DNA of 64,000 nt from Lachnospira sp. UBA3212 (GTDB taxonomy: Bacteria; Bacillota; Clostridia; Lachnospirales; Lachnospiraceae), in contig DEWK01000015.1 of NCBI GenBank assembly GCA_002363615.1, positions 62,001-126,000 of the forward strand, written 5' to 3'. Positions 36,422-46,722 of the stretch are shown here, piece after piece. The translations under genes and the position numbers were made by a program. The notes under the pieces were generated by a model, which saw only the letters and a list, made by a program, of their open reading frames with translations, searched no databases and was not told where the DNA came from. The first letter of the stretch is position 1. The number at the start of each line of letters is the position of its first letter.

Positions 36422-39400
36422 ATGAACAGAAAGAGTTTAAAAAGAGCAGTAGGAGCTATCCTAGCTTGCGCTATGGTTTTTGGCTCTTCAGACTTTTCAG
36501 GGCTAGGTTCCGTATTTGCAAGAGGAGGAGAGGTTTCGGTAGTGCCAATCTCATTTACAGGGTATTCTACCTTAGGAGATACCATTACGGTTACTGGTGG
36601 ACCAGAGAATGCAGAGTATGTGTGGACGGCTTATACCGACACCTATACAAGCACAAACAAAGTAGAACGCGAGAGTCAAATCCTTTCAGAAACCGGAAAC
36701 AGTGTAACAACAGGTGATAGCTTAGATGAGCATTTTATTACATGTACCGTAAAGGGAGATACCAATGGGGAAACCTATGGTACCGCCAGTCTATATGTAT
36801 CAAGTCTTCCGGTGATGTATATCACTTCGGAGGATTTTGACTATGAAGATTACCGAACCGAGTACAACAAAACCGGAACCAAAACTGGCCACGATGTAAC
36901 GATTAATTTGACCGGTAACAGTATTTATACGAAGCCAAAGACATTTTATTCAGGGGCTGCCGAGTTAAAGGTGCGTGGAAATTCTACGGCAGGCAGACCC
37001 AAAACACCATTTAAATTAAAATTGGACAAAAAGACAGACCTCTTAGGTTTGGGAGACGGAGTGAAAAGTAAGCACTGGGTACTCCTTGCAAATGATATTG
37101 ATCATTCCCTCTTAAGAAATAAGTTACTCTATGATTTTTCTGGAGAGATTGGAACTGAATTCTTCTTTCAATCGACCAACGTCACCATGATTTACAATGG
37201 AGAATATCAAGGTGTTTACCAACTTTGCGAGCAAAGAAGAATAGACGAGGGCCGAATCGATATTACCGATTGGGTTAGTGTGGGAGAAGATGCAGCAGAA
37301 TCAGTTGCCAATTATGAGGCGAATAATAATGAAGCTGTTTGGAAAAACACCGGTTATTATGCAAGCCTTGCAAGTTATCAAGCAGACGCAAGTGAAGAGG
37401 ACAACAAGTTAAATGCAGCTTCTGCCTTAGAGGATGCCATCAATGAAAAGATGTATTCAGACTATTCCTGGATTGATGAAAAGAAGGTGACTTATGATTC
37501 CGGAACCGGAAGCGTTACCTTTGATTTCACCGACGAGAAATACGGCATCGGAGCATTTCCTGCAACTACGGGTGGTTATTTGGTAGAAATGGATTTTTAT
37601 AATATTGATTCCAATACTGTAGCCTCTCTTGCTACCAATTACCTTCAGCCACTGTATTTCAGTTCTCCTGAACCGGGAGAGGATGCACAGAATCAGGTGG
37701 CAGCAGTAGAAAGCTTTAAGAATACCAGCCTTTATAAGGGAGCTTTGGATTTAACCCAGAGCTTTGAATATGCAATTCACAGCAATGATTTTGTATTTAG
37801 AAATAGTGATAGCAAGAAAAAGGTAACCAATACCGGTAAATATGACTGGAACTGGAATGGAACAAGTACAGGATGGGCTTCTAGCACAGGAGCAACTACC
37901 TTTACTTCAGATACCTATGACGGAAAGCATTACAGCCAAATCTTTGATATGGATAGTTTGGTGAATAATTTTATCTTCGTAGAGTACGCCATGAACTGGG
38001 ATTCCATGAAAAATTCCTTCTTCTTCTACAAGGATGTAGATGGACTCGCAAAGATTGGACCACAGTGGGATTTTGACTGGTGCTGGGGAAATATCAATAT
38101 GTATAATATTGACACCAATCAGCCAACAACCTGGCATACCACCAACGAGTATTTCACCAACGAGCAAGCCTATCAGTCTTACCAGTGGAATCGACTCTTG
38201 GTGAAGGATCCATATTTCCTTGTAAAGATTTATGAGAAGTATCAGGAAGTACGCCCAATCATAGAAGATATGATTAAGGAAGACGGCATAATTGATCAGT
38301 ATTATGAGTATCTGAAGAATGCCGGTGCTGCAAATGATCGCAGATGGTCTTACACCTATAATAAGGAATATGGACAGGGTTGGGGCGGACAGCCGGTAGT
38401 GTCAGAAAACTTTGAGCAATCCATTACATCGATTAAAACCTTCTTAAATACCAGAGTAAACTGGTTGGACAAGCAGTTTGCATCCGTAAATTTATTAATA
38501 AACTCACTGGGTTATTACAAGAAGGCAAATGATATTTCAGAACCAAGTTTGACCAAGAAGGGAGATACCCTTTACTTAAAGGCTTCTGTTAGCAACAAGT
38601 CATGTACCGGCGTAGTCTTCCAGGTAAATGGAACCACAGAAGTAGAAGGAGACGTAGAGGATGGAGTTGCCAGAGCAAGTCTTCCGCTTAGCGTATTAAA
38701 TACGGATGATTCCCTAAATGTAGTAACTGCATTTGAAAAGGGAAGCAATGGATATTTATTAAACACAGCCTTAAAGCCATCGGGTAATTTTGAATATATT
38801 ACCAAGTCTAACTTTACAAGCTTTAAGACTAGCCAGGTAGGTCTTGTTCCAAACATGACCATTCAGGCAGAAAGCAGTGAACTTTATGTTTCTATTAATG
38901 CCAATACCAAGGTAAATGCTACCGGAACCAGTAGTGATGGTTCAAGCGTGGATCTTAGATATACCAGTTCAAATCCTAAGGTTGCGACTGTTGCAAACGA
39001 TGGAACCATTACCGGCCTTAGCGCAGGAAGCTGTACCATTACAATAAGTGCTAAGGATGATTTAAGTGTACAAGCCACCGTAACGGTTTATGTAAGAATT
39101 GCAAGCCCTAAGATTAAGTTAGTAAGTGCTAGCAATAAGGTTAAGATTTGCTGGGAAAAAGTAGAAGATGCCGAGAAGTATCAGGTCTACCGCAGTAAGA
39201 AGGATGGAACTTACAGTCTTTATAAGACTGTTTCAGACACTAGCTTTACCGATAAAAAGGTAAGCAAAGACACCCAATATAGTTATTATGTTCTTGCACT
39301 TTCAAGTGATTCTCATTTGACTTCAGATAAGAGCAATACCATTAAGGCCTTGGTTCCAAAGAAGGTGTCAAAGTTAAAGGGAAAGGCCGGCAAAAAGAGG

Positions 39401-39631
39401 GCAACTGTATCCTTTAAGAAGAATAAAAAGGCAAGTGGTTATGAGGTTTATGTATCCACTAAGAAAAAGTCTGGTTATAAGAAAAAGGCAACCTTAAAGA
39501 AGGCAAAGACAACCATTAAGAAGTTAACTTCTAAAACTACCTATTATGTAAAGGTAAGGGCTTATTACAAGTCAAATGGTAAGAAGATTTATGGCAGCTA
39601 TTCTAAGGTTGTAAAGGTTAGAGTAAAATAA
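36422..39631 (+). CDS. CotH-family kinase-like surface protein with Big_2 and Fn3 modules (second)
   Basis: A 1069-residue secreted paralogue of the preceding protein, 27 bases downstream with its own AGGAGG. A signal peptide (about 1-38) is followed by an Ig-like segment and the CotH domain (about 170-680), with KVRGNSTAGRPKTPFKLKL, ANDIDHSLLRNKL and GPQWDFDWCWGN. It adds what the first copy lacks: a Big_2 module (about 810-900, RYTSSNPKVATV) and two Fn3 modules (about 900-985 and 990-1069), the last very Lys-rich (KKKSGYKKKATLKKAKT). The added tail suggests a wall- or fibre-bound form beside a membrane-bound form. Kinase activity is inference from CotH. A terminator follows. Confidence 0.85.
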   Translation: MNRKSLKRAVGAILACAMVFGSSDFSGLGSVFARGGEVSVVPISFTGYSTLGDTITVTGGPENAEYVWTAYTDTYTSTNKVERESQILSETGNSVTTGDSLDEHFITCTVKGDTNGETYGTASLYVSSLPVMYITSEDFDYEDYRTEYNKTGTKTGHDVTINLTGNSIYTKPKTFYSGAAELKVRGNSTAGRPKTPFKLKLDKKTDLLGLGDGVKSKHWVLLANDIDHSLLRNKLLYDFSGEIGTEFFFQSTNVTMIYNGEYQGVYQLCEQRRIDEGRIDITDWVSVGEDAAESVANYEANNNEAVWKNTGYYASLASYQADASEEDNKLNAASALEDAINEKMYSDYSWIDEKKVTYDSGTGSVTFDFTDEKYGIGAFPATTGGYLVEMDFYNIDSNTVASLATNYLQPLYFSSPEPGEDAQNQVAAVESFKNTSLYKGALDLTQSFEYAIHSNDFVFRNSDSKKKVTNTGKYDWNWNGTSTGWASSTGATTFTSDTYDGKHYSQIFDMDSLVNNFIFVEYAMNWDSMKNSFFFYKDVDGLAKIGPQWDFDWCWGNINMYNIDTNQPTTWHTTNEYFTNEQAYQSYQWNRLLVKDPYFLVKIYEKYQEVRPIIEDMIKEDGIIDQYYEYLKNAGAANDRRWSYTYNKEYGQGWGGQPVVSENFEQSITSIKTFLNTRVNWLDKQFASVNLLINSLGYYKKANDISEPSLTKKGDTLYLKASVSNKSCTGVVFQVNGTTEVEGDVEDGVARASLPLSVLNTDDSLNVVTAFEKGSNGYLLNTALKPSGNFEYITKSNFTSFKTSQVGLVPNMTIQAESSELYVSINANTKVNATGTSSDGSSVDLRYTSSNPKVATVANDGTITGLSAGSCTITISAKDDLSVQATVTVYVRIASPKIKLVSASNKVKICWEKVEDAEKYQVYRSKKDGTYSLYKTVSDTSFTDKKVSKDTQYSYYVLALSSDSHLTSDKSNTIKALVPKKVSKLKGKAGKKRATVSFKKNKKASGYEVYVSTKKKSGYKKKATLKKAKTTIKKLTSKTTYYVKVRAYYKSNGKKIYGSYSKVVKVRVK

Positions 39632-39642
39632 TAAAAGGGAAG

Positions 39643-39675
39643 AATCCCGTGTCCTAAGGGGCATGGGATTTTTTA
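39643..39675 (+). terminator. rho-independent terminator after second CotH gene
   Basis: AATCCCGTG and CATGGGATT form a 9-bp stem (one G-U pair) with a 10-base loop, followed by TTTTT. Confidence 0.8.
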
Positions 39676-39697
39676 TGTATAAAAAATCCGCACAATA

Positions 39698-39711
39698 CGG
39701 ACATGTGTCCG
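39698..39711. promoter_or_regulatory. inverted repeat upstream of gltB
   Basis: CGGACA-TG-TGTCCG, 98 bases upstream of the gltB -35. It could be an operator for nitrogen control, but no known consensus is matched. Confidence 0.35.
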
Positions 39712-39808
39712 CTTACGAAAGAAAAAATATTTCCAATAATAATTCTTTATAATTAGGTGATAGGGGGAAACTTTTTTTTATTTTTTGGCTTTGAGCAAAA
39801 GAAAAGAC

Positions 39809-39837
39809 TTTACAAATAATAAATCACGTTGTATAAT
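39809..39837 (+). promoter_or_regulatory. sigma-A promoter of gltBD
   Basis: TTTACA and TATAAT with a 17-base spacer, 83 bases before the gltB start codon. Confidence 0.75.
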
Positions 39838-39920
39838 CTCACCAATTGGGCAAACGGAACGTATTTGTTTGTTTGTTTGAGAAAAAGAATAATGTTTTAT
39901 GAAACAGAAAGGATATGCAC

Positions 39921-42900
39921 ATGGGGCAGAATGTATCAAAGCAGGATGCTCGTTCCTTTGGATTATATTCCAAGGAGTTTGAGCATGATAACTGTGGAAT
40001 TGGTGCTGTCGTAGACATCAAAGGTCGCCAGACTCATAGTACAGTCGCAGACGCACTTACGATCGTAGAAACATTAGAACATAGAGCCGGCAAAGACGCC
40101 GAGGGAAAAACAGGTGATGGTGTAGGAATTTTAACCCAGATTTCACATCGCTTCTTTCAGAAGACCTGTTCGACCCTCGGCTTTTCTTTACCCGAAGAGC
40201 GGGAGTATGGTATCGGAATGTTCTTTTTTCCACAGGCAGAATTAGCGCGTAACCAGGCAAAAAAGATGTTTGAGATCATTGCAGAGAAAGAGGGACTTAG
40301 TATTCTTGGATGGAGACAGGTTCCTTGTAATCCAGATGTTCTCGGTAAGAAGGCATATGATTGTATGCCTAATGTTATGCAGTGCTTTATAAAAAAGCCG
40401 GACGATGTAAAAATTGGACTTGATTTCGATCGACGCTTATACATTGTTAGACGTGAATTTGAGCAGAGTAATGAAGATACCTATGTAGTTTCTCTCTCAA
40501 GTAGAACCATTGTTTATAAGGGTATGTTTTTGGTAGACCAGCTTCGTTCCTTCTTTACAGACTTACAGGACCAAGACTATGAATCAGCAATTGCCCTTGT
40601 GCATTCAAGATTCTCAACGAATACAAATCCAAGTTGGAAGAGAGCACATCCAAACCGTTTTATGGTTCACAATGGTGAGATCAATACCATCCGTGGAAAT
40701 GCCGATAATATGAAGGCAAGAGAAGAAAACATGGAATCTGAGCATCTAAAGGGAGACTTGTATCGAGTACTTCCGGTAATTAATGAAGATGGTTCAGATA
40801 GTGCCATGCTTGATAATACCCTTGAATTCCTTGTGATGAGTGGTATGCCACTTCCATTGGCAGTTATGATTTGTATCCCGGAACCATGGGAACACAATAC
40901 TACCATGTCTCAGGAGCGTAAGGATTTCTATCATTATCATGCAACCATGATGGAGCCATGGGATGGACCGGCTTCTATTATCGTTTCAGATGGTGATTTA
41001 ATGGGAGCAGTACTGGATCGTAACGGTCTCCGTCCATCCAGATACTATATTACCGATGACGATAAGTTAATCTTATCTTCTGAGGTAGGTGCTCTTGAGA
41101 TTGCACCTGAAAAAATCGTAAAGAAGGATCGACTTCGTCCGGGAAAGATGCTTTTGGTTGATACAAAAAATGGTCGTCTGATTGAAGATGAGGAGATTAA
41201 GGAATTATATGCTACCAAGCAGCCTTATGGTGAGTGGTTAGATTCAAACTTAGTTCGCCTTGCGGATTTGAAGATTCCAAACAAGAAAGTTCTCGAGCAC
41301 AATAAGGAAGAGAGAAGAAAGCTTCAGAAGGTCTTTGGATACCACTATGAAGACTTAATGAAGGAAATTCTTCCTATGGCACAAAACGGTGGAGAAGCTA
41401 CCGCAGCCATGGGACGTGATATTCCACTTTCTGTCTTATCAGATAAGAACCATAACCTTTTCTCATACTTTAAACAGAGATTCGCGCAGGTAACAAATCC
41501 ACCAATCGATGCGATTCGAGAGAAGGTAGTAACCTCTACCACCCTTTATTTGGGAGAAGAGGGCAATATCTTAGCGGAAAAGCCGGAAAACTGTAAGGTA
41601 CTTGAGATTAAAAATCCAATCCTTACCAGTACGGATCTTTTGAAGATTAAGAATATGAAGGTTTCCGGTTTCCAGGTTGCAGAGATTTCGCTTCTTTACT
41701 ACAAAAACACTTCTTTGGAGAAAGCAATGGAACACCTCTTTGTAGAGGCAGACAAGGCTCATAAGGATGGGGTAAACCTTTTAATTTTAAGTGACCGTGG
41801 TGTGGATGAAAACCACGTAGCAATTCCTTCTCTTCTTGCAGTTTCCGGTCTTCACCAGTATTTAGTAAGAACCAAGAAGAGAACAAGTCTTGCCTTGATT
41901 CTTGAGACTGCAGAGCCAAAGGGAGTTCATGATTTTGCTACCCTTTTGGGATTTGGTGCTTCAGCAATTAACCCATATTTAGCGCAGGAGTGTATTCATG
42001 AGTTAATCGACAACAATCTCTTAGACAAGGATTACTATGTAGCGGTAGATGATTACAACAAGGCAATCATTTCCGGAGTAGTAAAGATTGCTTCTAAGAT
42101 GGGTATTTCTACCATCCAGTCTTACAAGGGTTCACAGATGTTTGAGGCCGTTGGTCTTTCCGATGAGCTTGTAGATAAATACTTTACTCATACCGTATCA
42201 AGAATCGGTGGTTTAACCATGGCGGACATTGAGCGTTCCGTAGATCAGAAGCACTCAAAGGCATTTGATCCTTTGGGACTTAGAACGGATAATACCCTGG
42301 ATAGTCAGGGCGGTCATAAGGAAAGAAGTGGAGAGGAAGAGCATCTTTACAATCCACAGACCATCTACCTGCTTCAGCAGGCAGTCATGCGTAATGACTA
42401 TCATTTATATAAGCAGTATAGCAAGGTATTAACCGATGACCTTCATTGCATGAACCTTCGTGGTCTAATGGAATTTAACAAGGTAAATGATCCGATTCCA
42501 CTTGACCAGGTTGAAAGTGTAGAGGAAATCGTAAAGAGATTTAAGACGGGAGCCATGTCTTACGGTTCTATTTCCAAGGAAGCGCACGAATGCATGGCGA
42601 TTGCCATGAATATGCTTCACGGAAAGTCAAATTCCGGAGAAGGTGGAGAAGAGGAAGATCGTCTTACTCCGGATCCGGATGGAACCAGCCGTTGTTCTGC
42701 CATTAAGCAAGTAGCTTCCGGACGATTTGGTGTAACTAGTCGTTATTTAAATTCTGCTAAAGAGATTCAGATTAAGATGGCCCAGGGTGCTAAGCCAGGG
42801 GAAGGTGGTCATTTGCCTGGTAAGAAGGTATATCCTTGGATTGCTAAGACCAGACATTCTACCCCTGGTGTTGCCTTGATTTCTCCACCACCTCATCACG

Positions 42901-44528
42901 ATATTTATTCCATTGAGGATTTGGCGCAGTTGATTTATGACTTAAAAAATGCCAATCGAGATGCTCGTATTTCTGTGAAGTTGGTATCTGAGGCAGGTGT
43001 TGGAACAATTGCAGCCGGTGTAGCTAAGGCGGGAGCAGGAGTGATCTTGATTTCTGGATTTGACGGTGGTACCGGTGCGGCTCCATTAAACTCTATTCAC
43101 AATGCCGGACTTCCATGGGAGCTTGGTCTTGCTGAGGCTCATCAAACCTTGATTTACAATGACCTTCGTGATCGTGTAGTGATCGAAGCAGATGGTAAGT
43201 TAATGAATGGACGTGACGTTGCAATCGCTGCCCTTCTTGGAGCAGAGGAATTTGGTTTTGCTACGGCTCCATTGGTCACCATGGGATGTGTCATGATGCG
43301 TGTATGTAATCTTGATACCTGTCCTGCAGGTGTTGCTACCCAGAACCCAGAGCTTCGTAAGAGATTTAACGGTAAGCCGGAGTATATTGTAAACTTTATG
43401 AAGTTTATTGCTCAGGATTTAAGAGAGCATATGGCAGAACTTGGTTTTGCCAGCTTAGATGAAATGGTTGGTCGTGTGGACTGCTTAAAGAGAAAAGAGG
43501 GTCTTACCGGAAAGCCTGCAGAAGTAGATATTTCCGGTATCTTATATGATGGATATAAGGATCATAGAGTGACTTATTTGAAGAAAGACCTTTATGACTT
43601 TGAATTAGAGTCCAGACCAGACGTAACCATTCTTGAAAAGAAATTTAAGAAGGCCTTAAGTACAAGGTTTAGTGGTTCAGATGAAGAAGTTGCAATCCAG
43701 AAGGAAGAGTTTAGAGAAAAGACCAAAGCAGTAAAGGTAAAACTTACGAATACAGATCGTTCCTTTGGAACAATCTTTGGTTCAGATATCACTAAGACAT
43801 TTGGAGAAGATAGCTTATTAGACGATACCTTTGTCGTTGAGTGTGAAGGTGCCGGAGGACAAAGTTTTGGTGCCTTTATTCCTAAGGGATTAACCCTACG
43901 CTTAACCGGAGATAGTAATGACTACTTTGGTAAGGGATTATCAGGCGGTAAGCTGGTTTTAATGCCACCTGCCAAGCGTCAATTTAAGGAAGATGAAAAT
44001 ATTATTGTTGGTAACGTTGCTCTTTATGGTGCAACCAGCGGTTCTGTTTATATTAATGGTATTGCCGGTGAACGTTTCTGTGTTCGTAACTCCGGAGCAA
44101 CTGCGGTTGTGGAAGGAGTCGGAGATCATGGTTGTGAGTACATGACTGGTGGACGTGCGGTAATCCTTGGAGCAACAGGTAAGAACTTTGCTGCCGGTAT
44201 GAGTGGTGGTATTGTTTATGTGTTAGACGAGGATCACAAGCTTTATACCAGAATCAACAAGGAACTTGTAAAGGTCAGTGAGGTGACTGAAAAGAAGGAC
44301 TTACAGGACTTAAAGCAGATGATCGAAGAGCATTATGAAGCAACCGGTTCCAGCAAGGCAAAGAAAATCCTTGATAACTTCTTAGAGGAAAGCAAGAAGT
44401 TTAAGAAGATTATTCCATATGATTATGAGTCAGTAATGGAAAAGATTGCTTACTTTGATGAGCAGACAAGTGATCACCAGGAAGCTTTGTTAGAAGCATT
44501 TAATGCTTTCTTAGCAGAGAAGCAGTAG
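39921..44528 (+). CDS. gltB: glutamate synthase large subunit GltB
   Basis: Large subunit of NADPH-dependent glutamate synthase, which turns glutamine and 2-oxoglutarate into two glutamates. The ATG at 39921 is used because AAAGG lies 8 bases upstream; the ATG at 39915 is too close to that site. Cys25 in HDNCGIG is the amidotransferase nucleophile, exposed after removal of a 24-residue propeptide. The class II glutaminase domain runs to about residue 420, a central domain to about 780, and the FMN-binding synthase domain to about 1200 with GEGGEEEDRL and GAKPGEGGHLPG. Cysteines in CVMMRVCNLDTC bind the 3Fe-4S cluster. A C-terminal beta-helix (about 1240-1480) ends it. Length of 1535 residues is normal. 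gltD follows by 14 bases. Confidence 0.97.
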   Translation: MGQNVSKQDARSFGLYSKEFEHDNCGIGAVVDIKGRQTHSTVADALTIVETLEHRAGKDAEGKTGDGVGILTQISHRFFQKTCSTLGFSLPEEREYGIGMFFFPQAELARNQAKKMFEIIAEKEGLSILGWRQVPCNPDVLGKKAYDCMPNVMQCFIKKPDDVKIGLDFDRRLYIVRREFEQSNEDTYVVSLSSRTIVYKGMFLVDQLRSFFTDLQDQDYESAIALVHSRFSTNTNPSWKRAHPNRFMVHNGEINTIRGNADNMKAREENMESEHLKGDLYRVLPVINEDGSDSAMLDNTLEFLVMSGMPLPLAVMICIPEPWEHNTTMSQERKDFYHYHATMMEPWDGPASIIVSDGDLMGAVLDRNGLRPSRYYITDDDKLILSSEVGALEIAPEKIVKKDRLRPGKMLLVDTKNGRLIEDEEIKELYATKQPYGEWLDSNLVRLADLKIPNKKVLEHNKEERRKLQKVFGYHYEDLMKEILPMAQNGGEATAAMGRDIPLSVLSDKNHNLFSYFKQRFAQVTNPPIDAIREKVVTSTTLYLGEEGNILAEKPENCKVLEIKNPILTSTDLLKIKNMKVSGFQVAEISLLYYKNTSLEKAMEHLFVEADKAHKDGVNLLILSDRGVDENHVAIPSLLAVSGLHQYLVRTKKRTSLALILETAEPKGVHDFATLLGFGASAINPYLAQECIHELIDNNLLDKDYYVAVDDYNKAIISGVVKIASKMGISTIQSYKGSQMFEAVGLSDELVDKYFTHTVSRIGGLTMADIERSVDQKHSKAFDPLGLRTDNTLDSQGGHKERSGEEEHLYNPQTIYLLQQAVMRNDYHLYKQYSKVLTDDLHCMNLRGLMEFNKVNDPIPLDQVESVEEIVKRFKTGAMSYGSISKEAHECMAIAMNMLHGKSNSGEGGEEEDRLTPDPDGTSRCSAIKQVASGRFGVTSRYLNSAKEIQIKMAQGAKPGEGGHLPGKKVYPWIAKTRHSTPGVALISPPPHHDIYSIEDLAQLIYDLKNANRDARISVKLVSEAGVGTIAAGVAKAGAGVILISGFDGGTGAAPLNSIHNAGLPWELGLAEAHQTLIYNDLRDRVVIEADGKLMNGRDVAIAALLGAEEFGFATAPLVTMGCVMMRVCNLDTCPAGVATQNPELRKRFNGKPEYIVNFMKFIAQDLREHMAELGFASLDEMVGRVDCLKRKEGLTGKPAEVDISGILYDGYKDHRVTYLKKDLYDFELESRPDVTILEKKFKKALSTRFSGSDEEVAIQKEEFREKTKAVKVKLTNTDRSFGTIFGSDITKTFGEDSLLDDTFVVECEGAGGQSFGAFIPKGLTLRLTGDSNDYFGKGLSGGKLVLMPPAKRQFKEDENIIVGNVALYGATSGSVYINGIAGERFCVRNSGATAVVEGVGDHGCEYMTGGRAVILGATGKNFAAGMSGGIVYVLDEDHKLYTRINKELVKVSEVTEKKDLQDLKQMIEEHYEATGSSKAKKILDNFLEESKKFKKIIPYDYESVMEKIAYFDEQTSDHQEALLEAFNAFLAEKQ

Positions 44529-44542
44529 GAAAGGAGGAAGTA

Positions 44543-46006
44543 ATGGGAAAACCAACCGGATTTTTAGATTATGAAAGAAAAAATGCAGCAGCAGCTGCAG
44601 TAAAAGATAGAATTAAAAATTATAAGGAATTTCATACTCCTCTTTCTGAAGAAGAGCAGAGAAAACAGGGTGCCAGATGTATGGACTGTGGTGTTCCGTT
44701 TTGCCAGGCAGGAAAATTGATTGGAGGAATGTTCTCAGGATGTCCTTTAAATAATCTGATTCCTGAGTGGAATGATTTGGTTTACCGTGGTCAGTGGGAG
44801 GAGGCCTATGAGCGACTTCATAAGACCAGCTCATTTTCTGAATTTACCTCTCGTGTTTGTCCGGCCTTATGTGAAAAGGCCTGCACCTGTGATTTATATG
44901 GAGATCCTGTTTCCACCAAGGAAAATGAATATGCAATTATTGAGCGTGCCTATGAGAAGGGATATGCCAAGGCAAATCCTCCTAAGGTAAGAACCGGTAA
45001 GCGGGTTGCCATTGTAGGCTCCGGACCAAGTGGACTTGCGGCAGCAGATCAGTTAAACCAGCGTGGTCATGAGGTTACTGTGTTTGAACGTTCTGATAAG
45101 GTAGGTGGTCTTCTTCGTTATGGTATTCCTAATATGAAATTAGAGAAGGAAATCATCGACCGTAAGGTTGCTATTATGGAAGAAGAAGGCGTTCATTTCG
45201 AAACGAATGTAAATGTAGGGAAGGACAAGACTGCCAAGGAATTGCTGGAAGAGTTTGATCGCGTACTTCTTTGCTGTGGTGCCTCTAATCCAAGAGATAT
45301 TCAGGCTCCTGGAAGAGATGCAGAGGGAATTTACTTTGCGGTAGATTTCTTGACTAAGGCAACCAAGGGGCTTTTTGATGGAAAGCCAAGTAGTATTGCC
45401 AAGGGCAAACATGTTGTCATCATCGGTGGTGGTGATACCGGTAATGACTGTGTAGGAACCAGCATCCGTCAGGGTTGTAAGTCAGTAACCCAGCTAGAGA
45501 TGATGCCTAAGCCTCCAGTGGAGCGTGGGGCAGATAATCCATGGCCGGAATGGCCAAAGGTTTTAAAGACAGACTATGGTCAGGAAGAGGCCATTGGCGT
45601 CTTTGGACAGGATCCAAGAATCTATCAGACAACGGTTAAGGAATTTTTAAAGGATGAGGAAGGAAAGTTAAGAGGAGTAATCCTTGTTTCCTTAGAGTCT
45701 AAGAGGGCTGAAAATGGTCGTATGATGATGGTGCCTGTAGAGGGCAGTGAAAAAGAGGTTCCTTGTGAATTAGTTTTAATCGCAGCAGGATTCTTAGGAT
45801 CTGAGAATTACGTTACAGAAGCATTTGAAGTAGCAACCAATCAGAGAACCAATGTGGAGACTGATTCAAACTATGCTACCAATGTGGAGCATGTATTTGC
45901 GGCGGGTGACGTACATAGAGGTCAGTCCCTTGTTGTTTGGGCAATCCGGGAGGGGCGCGATGCAGCAAAGGCGATTGATAAAGATTTGATGGGCTATACC
46001 GTATAA
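44543..46006 (+). CDS. gltD: glutamate synthase small subunit GltD
   Basis: The 487-residue flavoprotein subunit that passes electrons from NADPH through FAD and 4Fe-4S clusters to GltB. The N-terminal cysteine-rich region (about 45-125) shows GARCMDCGVPFC, SGCPLNN and CPALCEKACTC, the ligands for two clusters. The FAD-binding fold follows at VAIVGSGPSGLAAA (about 154-167), and the NADPH site at VIIGGGDTGNDC (about 290-301). The C-terminal FAD motif AAGDVHRGQSLVVWAI is present. AAAGGAGG precedes the ATG 14 bases after gltB, so they form an operon. A hairpin terminator follows. Confidence 0.97.
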   Translation: MGKPTGFLDYERKNAAAAAVKDRIKNYKEFHTPLSEEEQRKQGARCMDCGVPFCQAGKLIGGMFSGCPLNNLIPEWNDLVYRGQWEEAYERLHKTSSFSEFTSRVCPALCEKACTCDLYGDPVSTKENEYAIIERAYEKGYAKANPPKVRTGKRVAIVGSGPSGLAAADQLNQRGHEVTVFERSDKVGGLLRYGIPNMKLEKEIIDRKVAIMEEEGVHFETNVNVGKDKTAKELLEEFDRVLLCCGASNPRDIQAPGRDAEGIYFAVDFLTKATKGLFDGKPSSIAKGKHVVIIGGGDTGNDCVGTSIRQGCKSVTQLEMMPKPPVERGADNPWPEWPKVLKTDYGQEEAIGVFGQDPRIYQTTVKEFLKDEEGKLRGVILVSLESKRAENGRMMMVPVEGSEKEVPCELVLIAAGFLGSENYVTEAFEVATNQRTNVETDSNYATNVEHVFAAGDVHRGQSLVVWAIREGRDAAKAIDKDLMGYTV

Positions 46007-46031
46007 TCGATAAACATTATTCTTATAGTAA

Positions 46032-46066
46032 GGGCGGAAGGGAATATTTATCTCTTCTGCTCTTTT
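46032..46066 (+). terminator. rho-independent terminator after gltD
   Basis: GGGCGGAAGGGA and TCTCTTCTGCTC pair over 12 bp with three G-U pairs, 7-base loop, followed by TTTTC. Confidence 0.65.
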
Positions 46067-46137
46067 CATTTTCCATGGTTTGTGCTAAAATGATTAGGCT
46101 TATAAAAATAAGGAGTCGTTCTAGAAAGGGGTAACTA

Positions 46138-46680
46138 GTGGAAGAGAATAAGAATAGTTTGAAAAAAGAACTGATTAGTTGGATTATGATATTTGTAGTG
46201 GCAATTGCGGCCGCTTACGTTATTAATTCCTATTTGATTGTGAATGCAACCATCCCATCAGGATCTATGATTGATACCATTGATGTGGGAGATCGGGTCA
46301 TTGGAAATCGTTTTGCTTATGTAACTGAGGATCCAAAGCGTGGAGATATTGTCATTTTTAAATTTCCGGATGATGAAAGCAAGTATTACATTAAACGTAT
46401 TATTGGTTTACCCGGTGAGACCATTCGAATCACCAAGGGAAAGATTTATATCGATGATAAGGAGTTTAATGATAAGTATGCCACCGACGCGGTTTGGGGA
46501 CAGGATGAAGAGGATATGGTCTTTACCGTTCCGAACAATTGTTACTTTATGTTAGGGGATAACCGAGATAATTCCGCAGATTCAAGATATTGGGTAAATC
46601 CTTATGTGAAAAAGAGCAAGATTTTAGGTAAGGCGGTATTCCGTTATTGGCCATTTACCAAACTTGGAACATTAGATTAA
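46138..46680 (+). CDS. lepB: signal peptidase I
   Basis: Membrane-anchored serine protease that removes signal peptides of exported proteins, including the many secreted proteins here. Length 180 residues is typical of the small Gram-positive SipS type. It begins with GTG after AAAGGGG. One transmembrane helix (about 13-35) precedes the catalytic Ser43 in PSGSM. The general base Lys86 is in YIKRIIGLPGE, and box E is GDNRDNSADSRYW (about 141-153). It lacks the usual Pro in the SxSMxPT motif (SMIDT here). It is flanked by terminators and appears monocistronic. Confidence 0.93.
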   Translation: MEENKNSLKKELISWIMIFVVAIAAAYVINSYLIVNATIPSGSMIDTIDVGDRVIGNRFAYVTEDPKRGDIVIFKFPDDESKYYIKRIIGLPGETIRITKGKIYIDDKEFNDKYATDAVWGQDEEDMVFTVPNNCYFMLGDNRDNSADSRYWVNPYVKKSKILGKAVFRYWPFTKLGTLD

Positions 46681-46718
46681 AAAAAAGCTATCTGTCAGTA
46701 GTGGCAGATAGCTTTTTT
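46681..46718. terminator. bidirectional terminator between lepB and GNAT gene
   Basis: AAAAAAGCTATCTG and CAGATAGCTTTTTT form a 14-bp stem with a 10-base loop and T-runs on both strands. Confidence 0.92.
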
Positions 46719-46722
46719 AATC

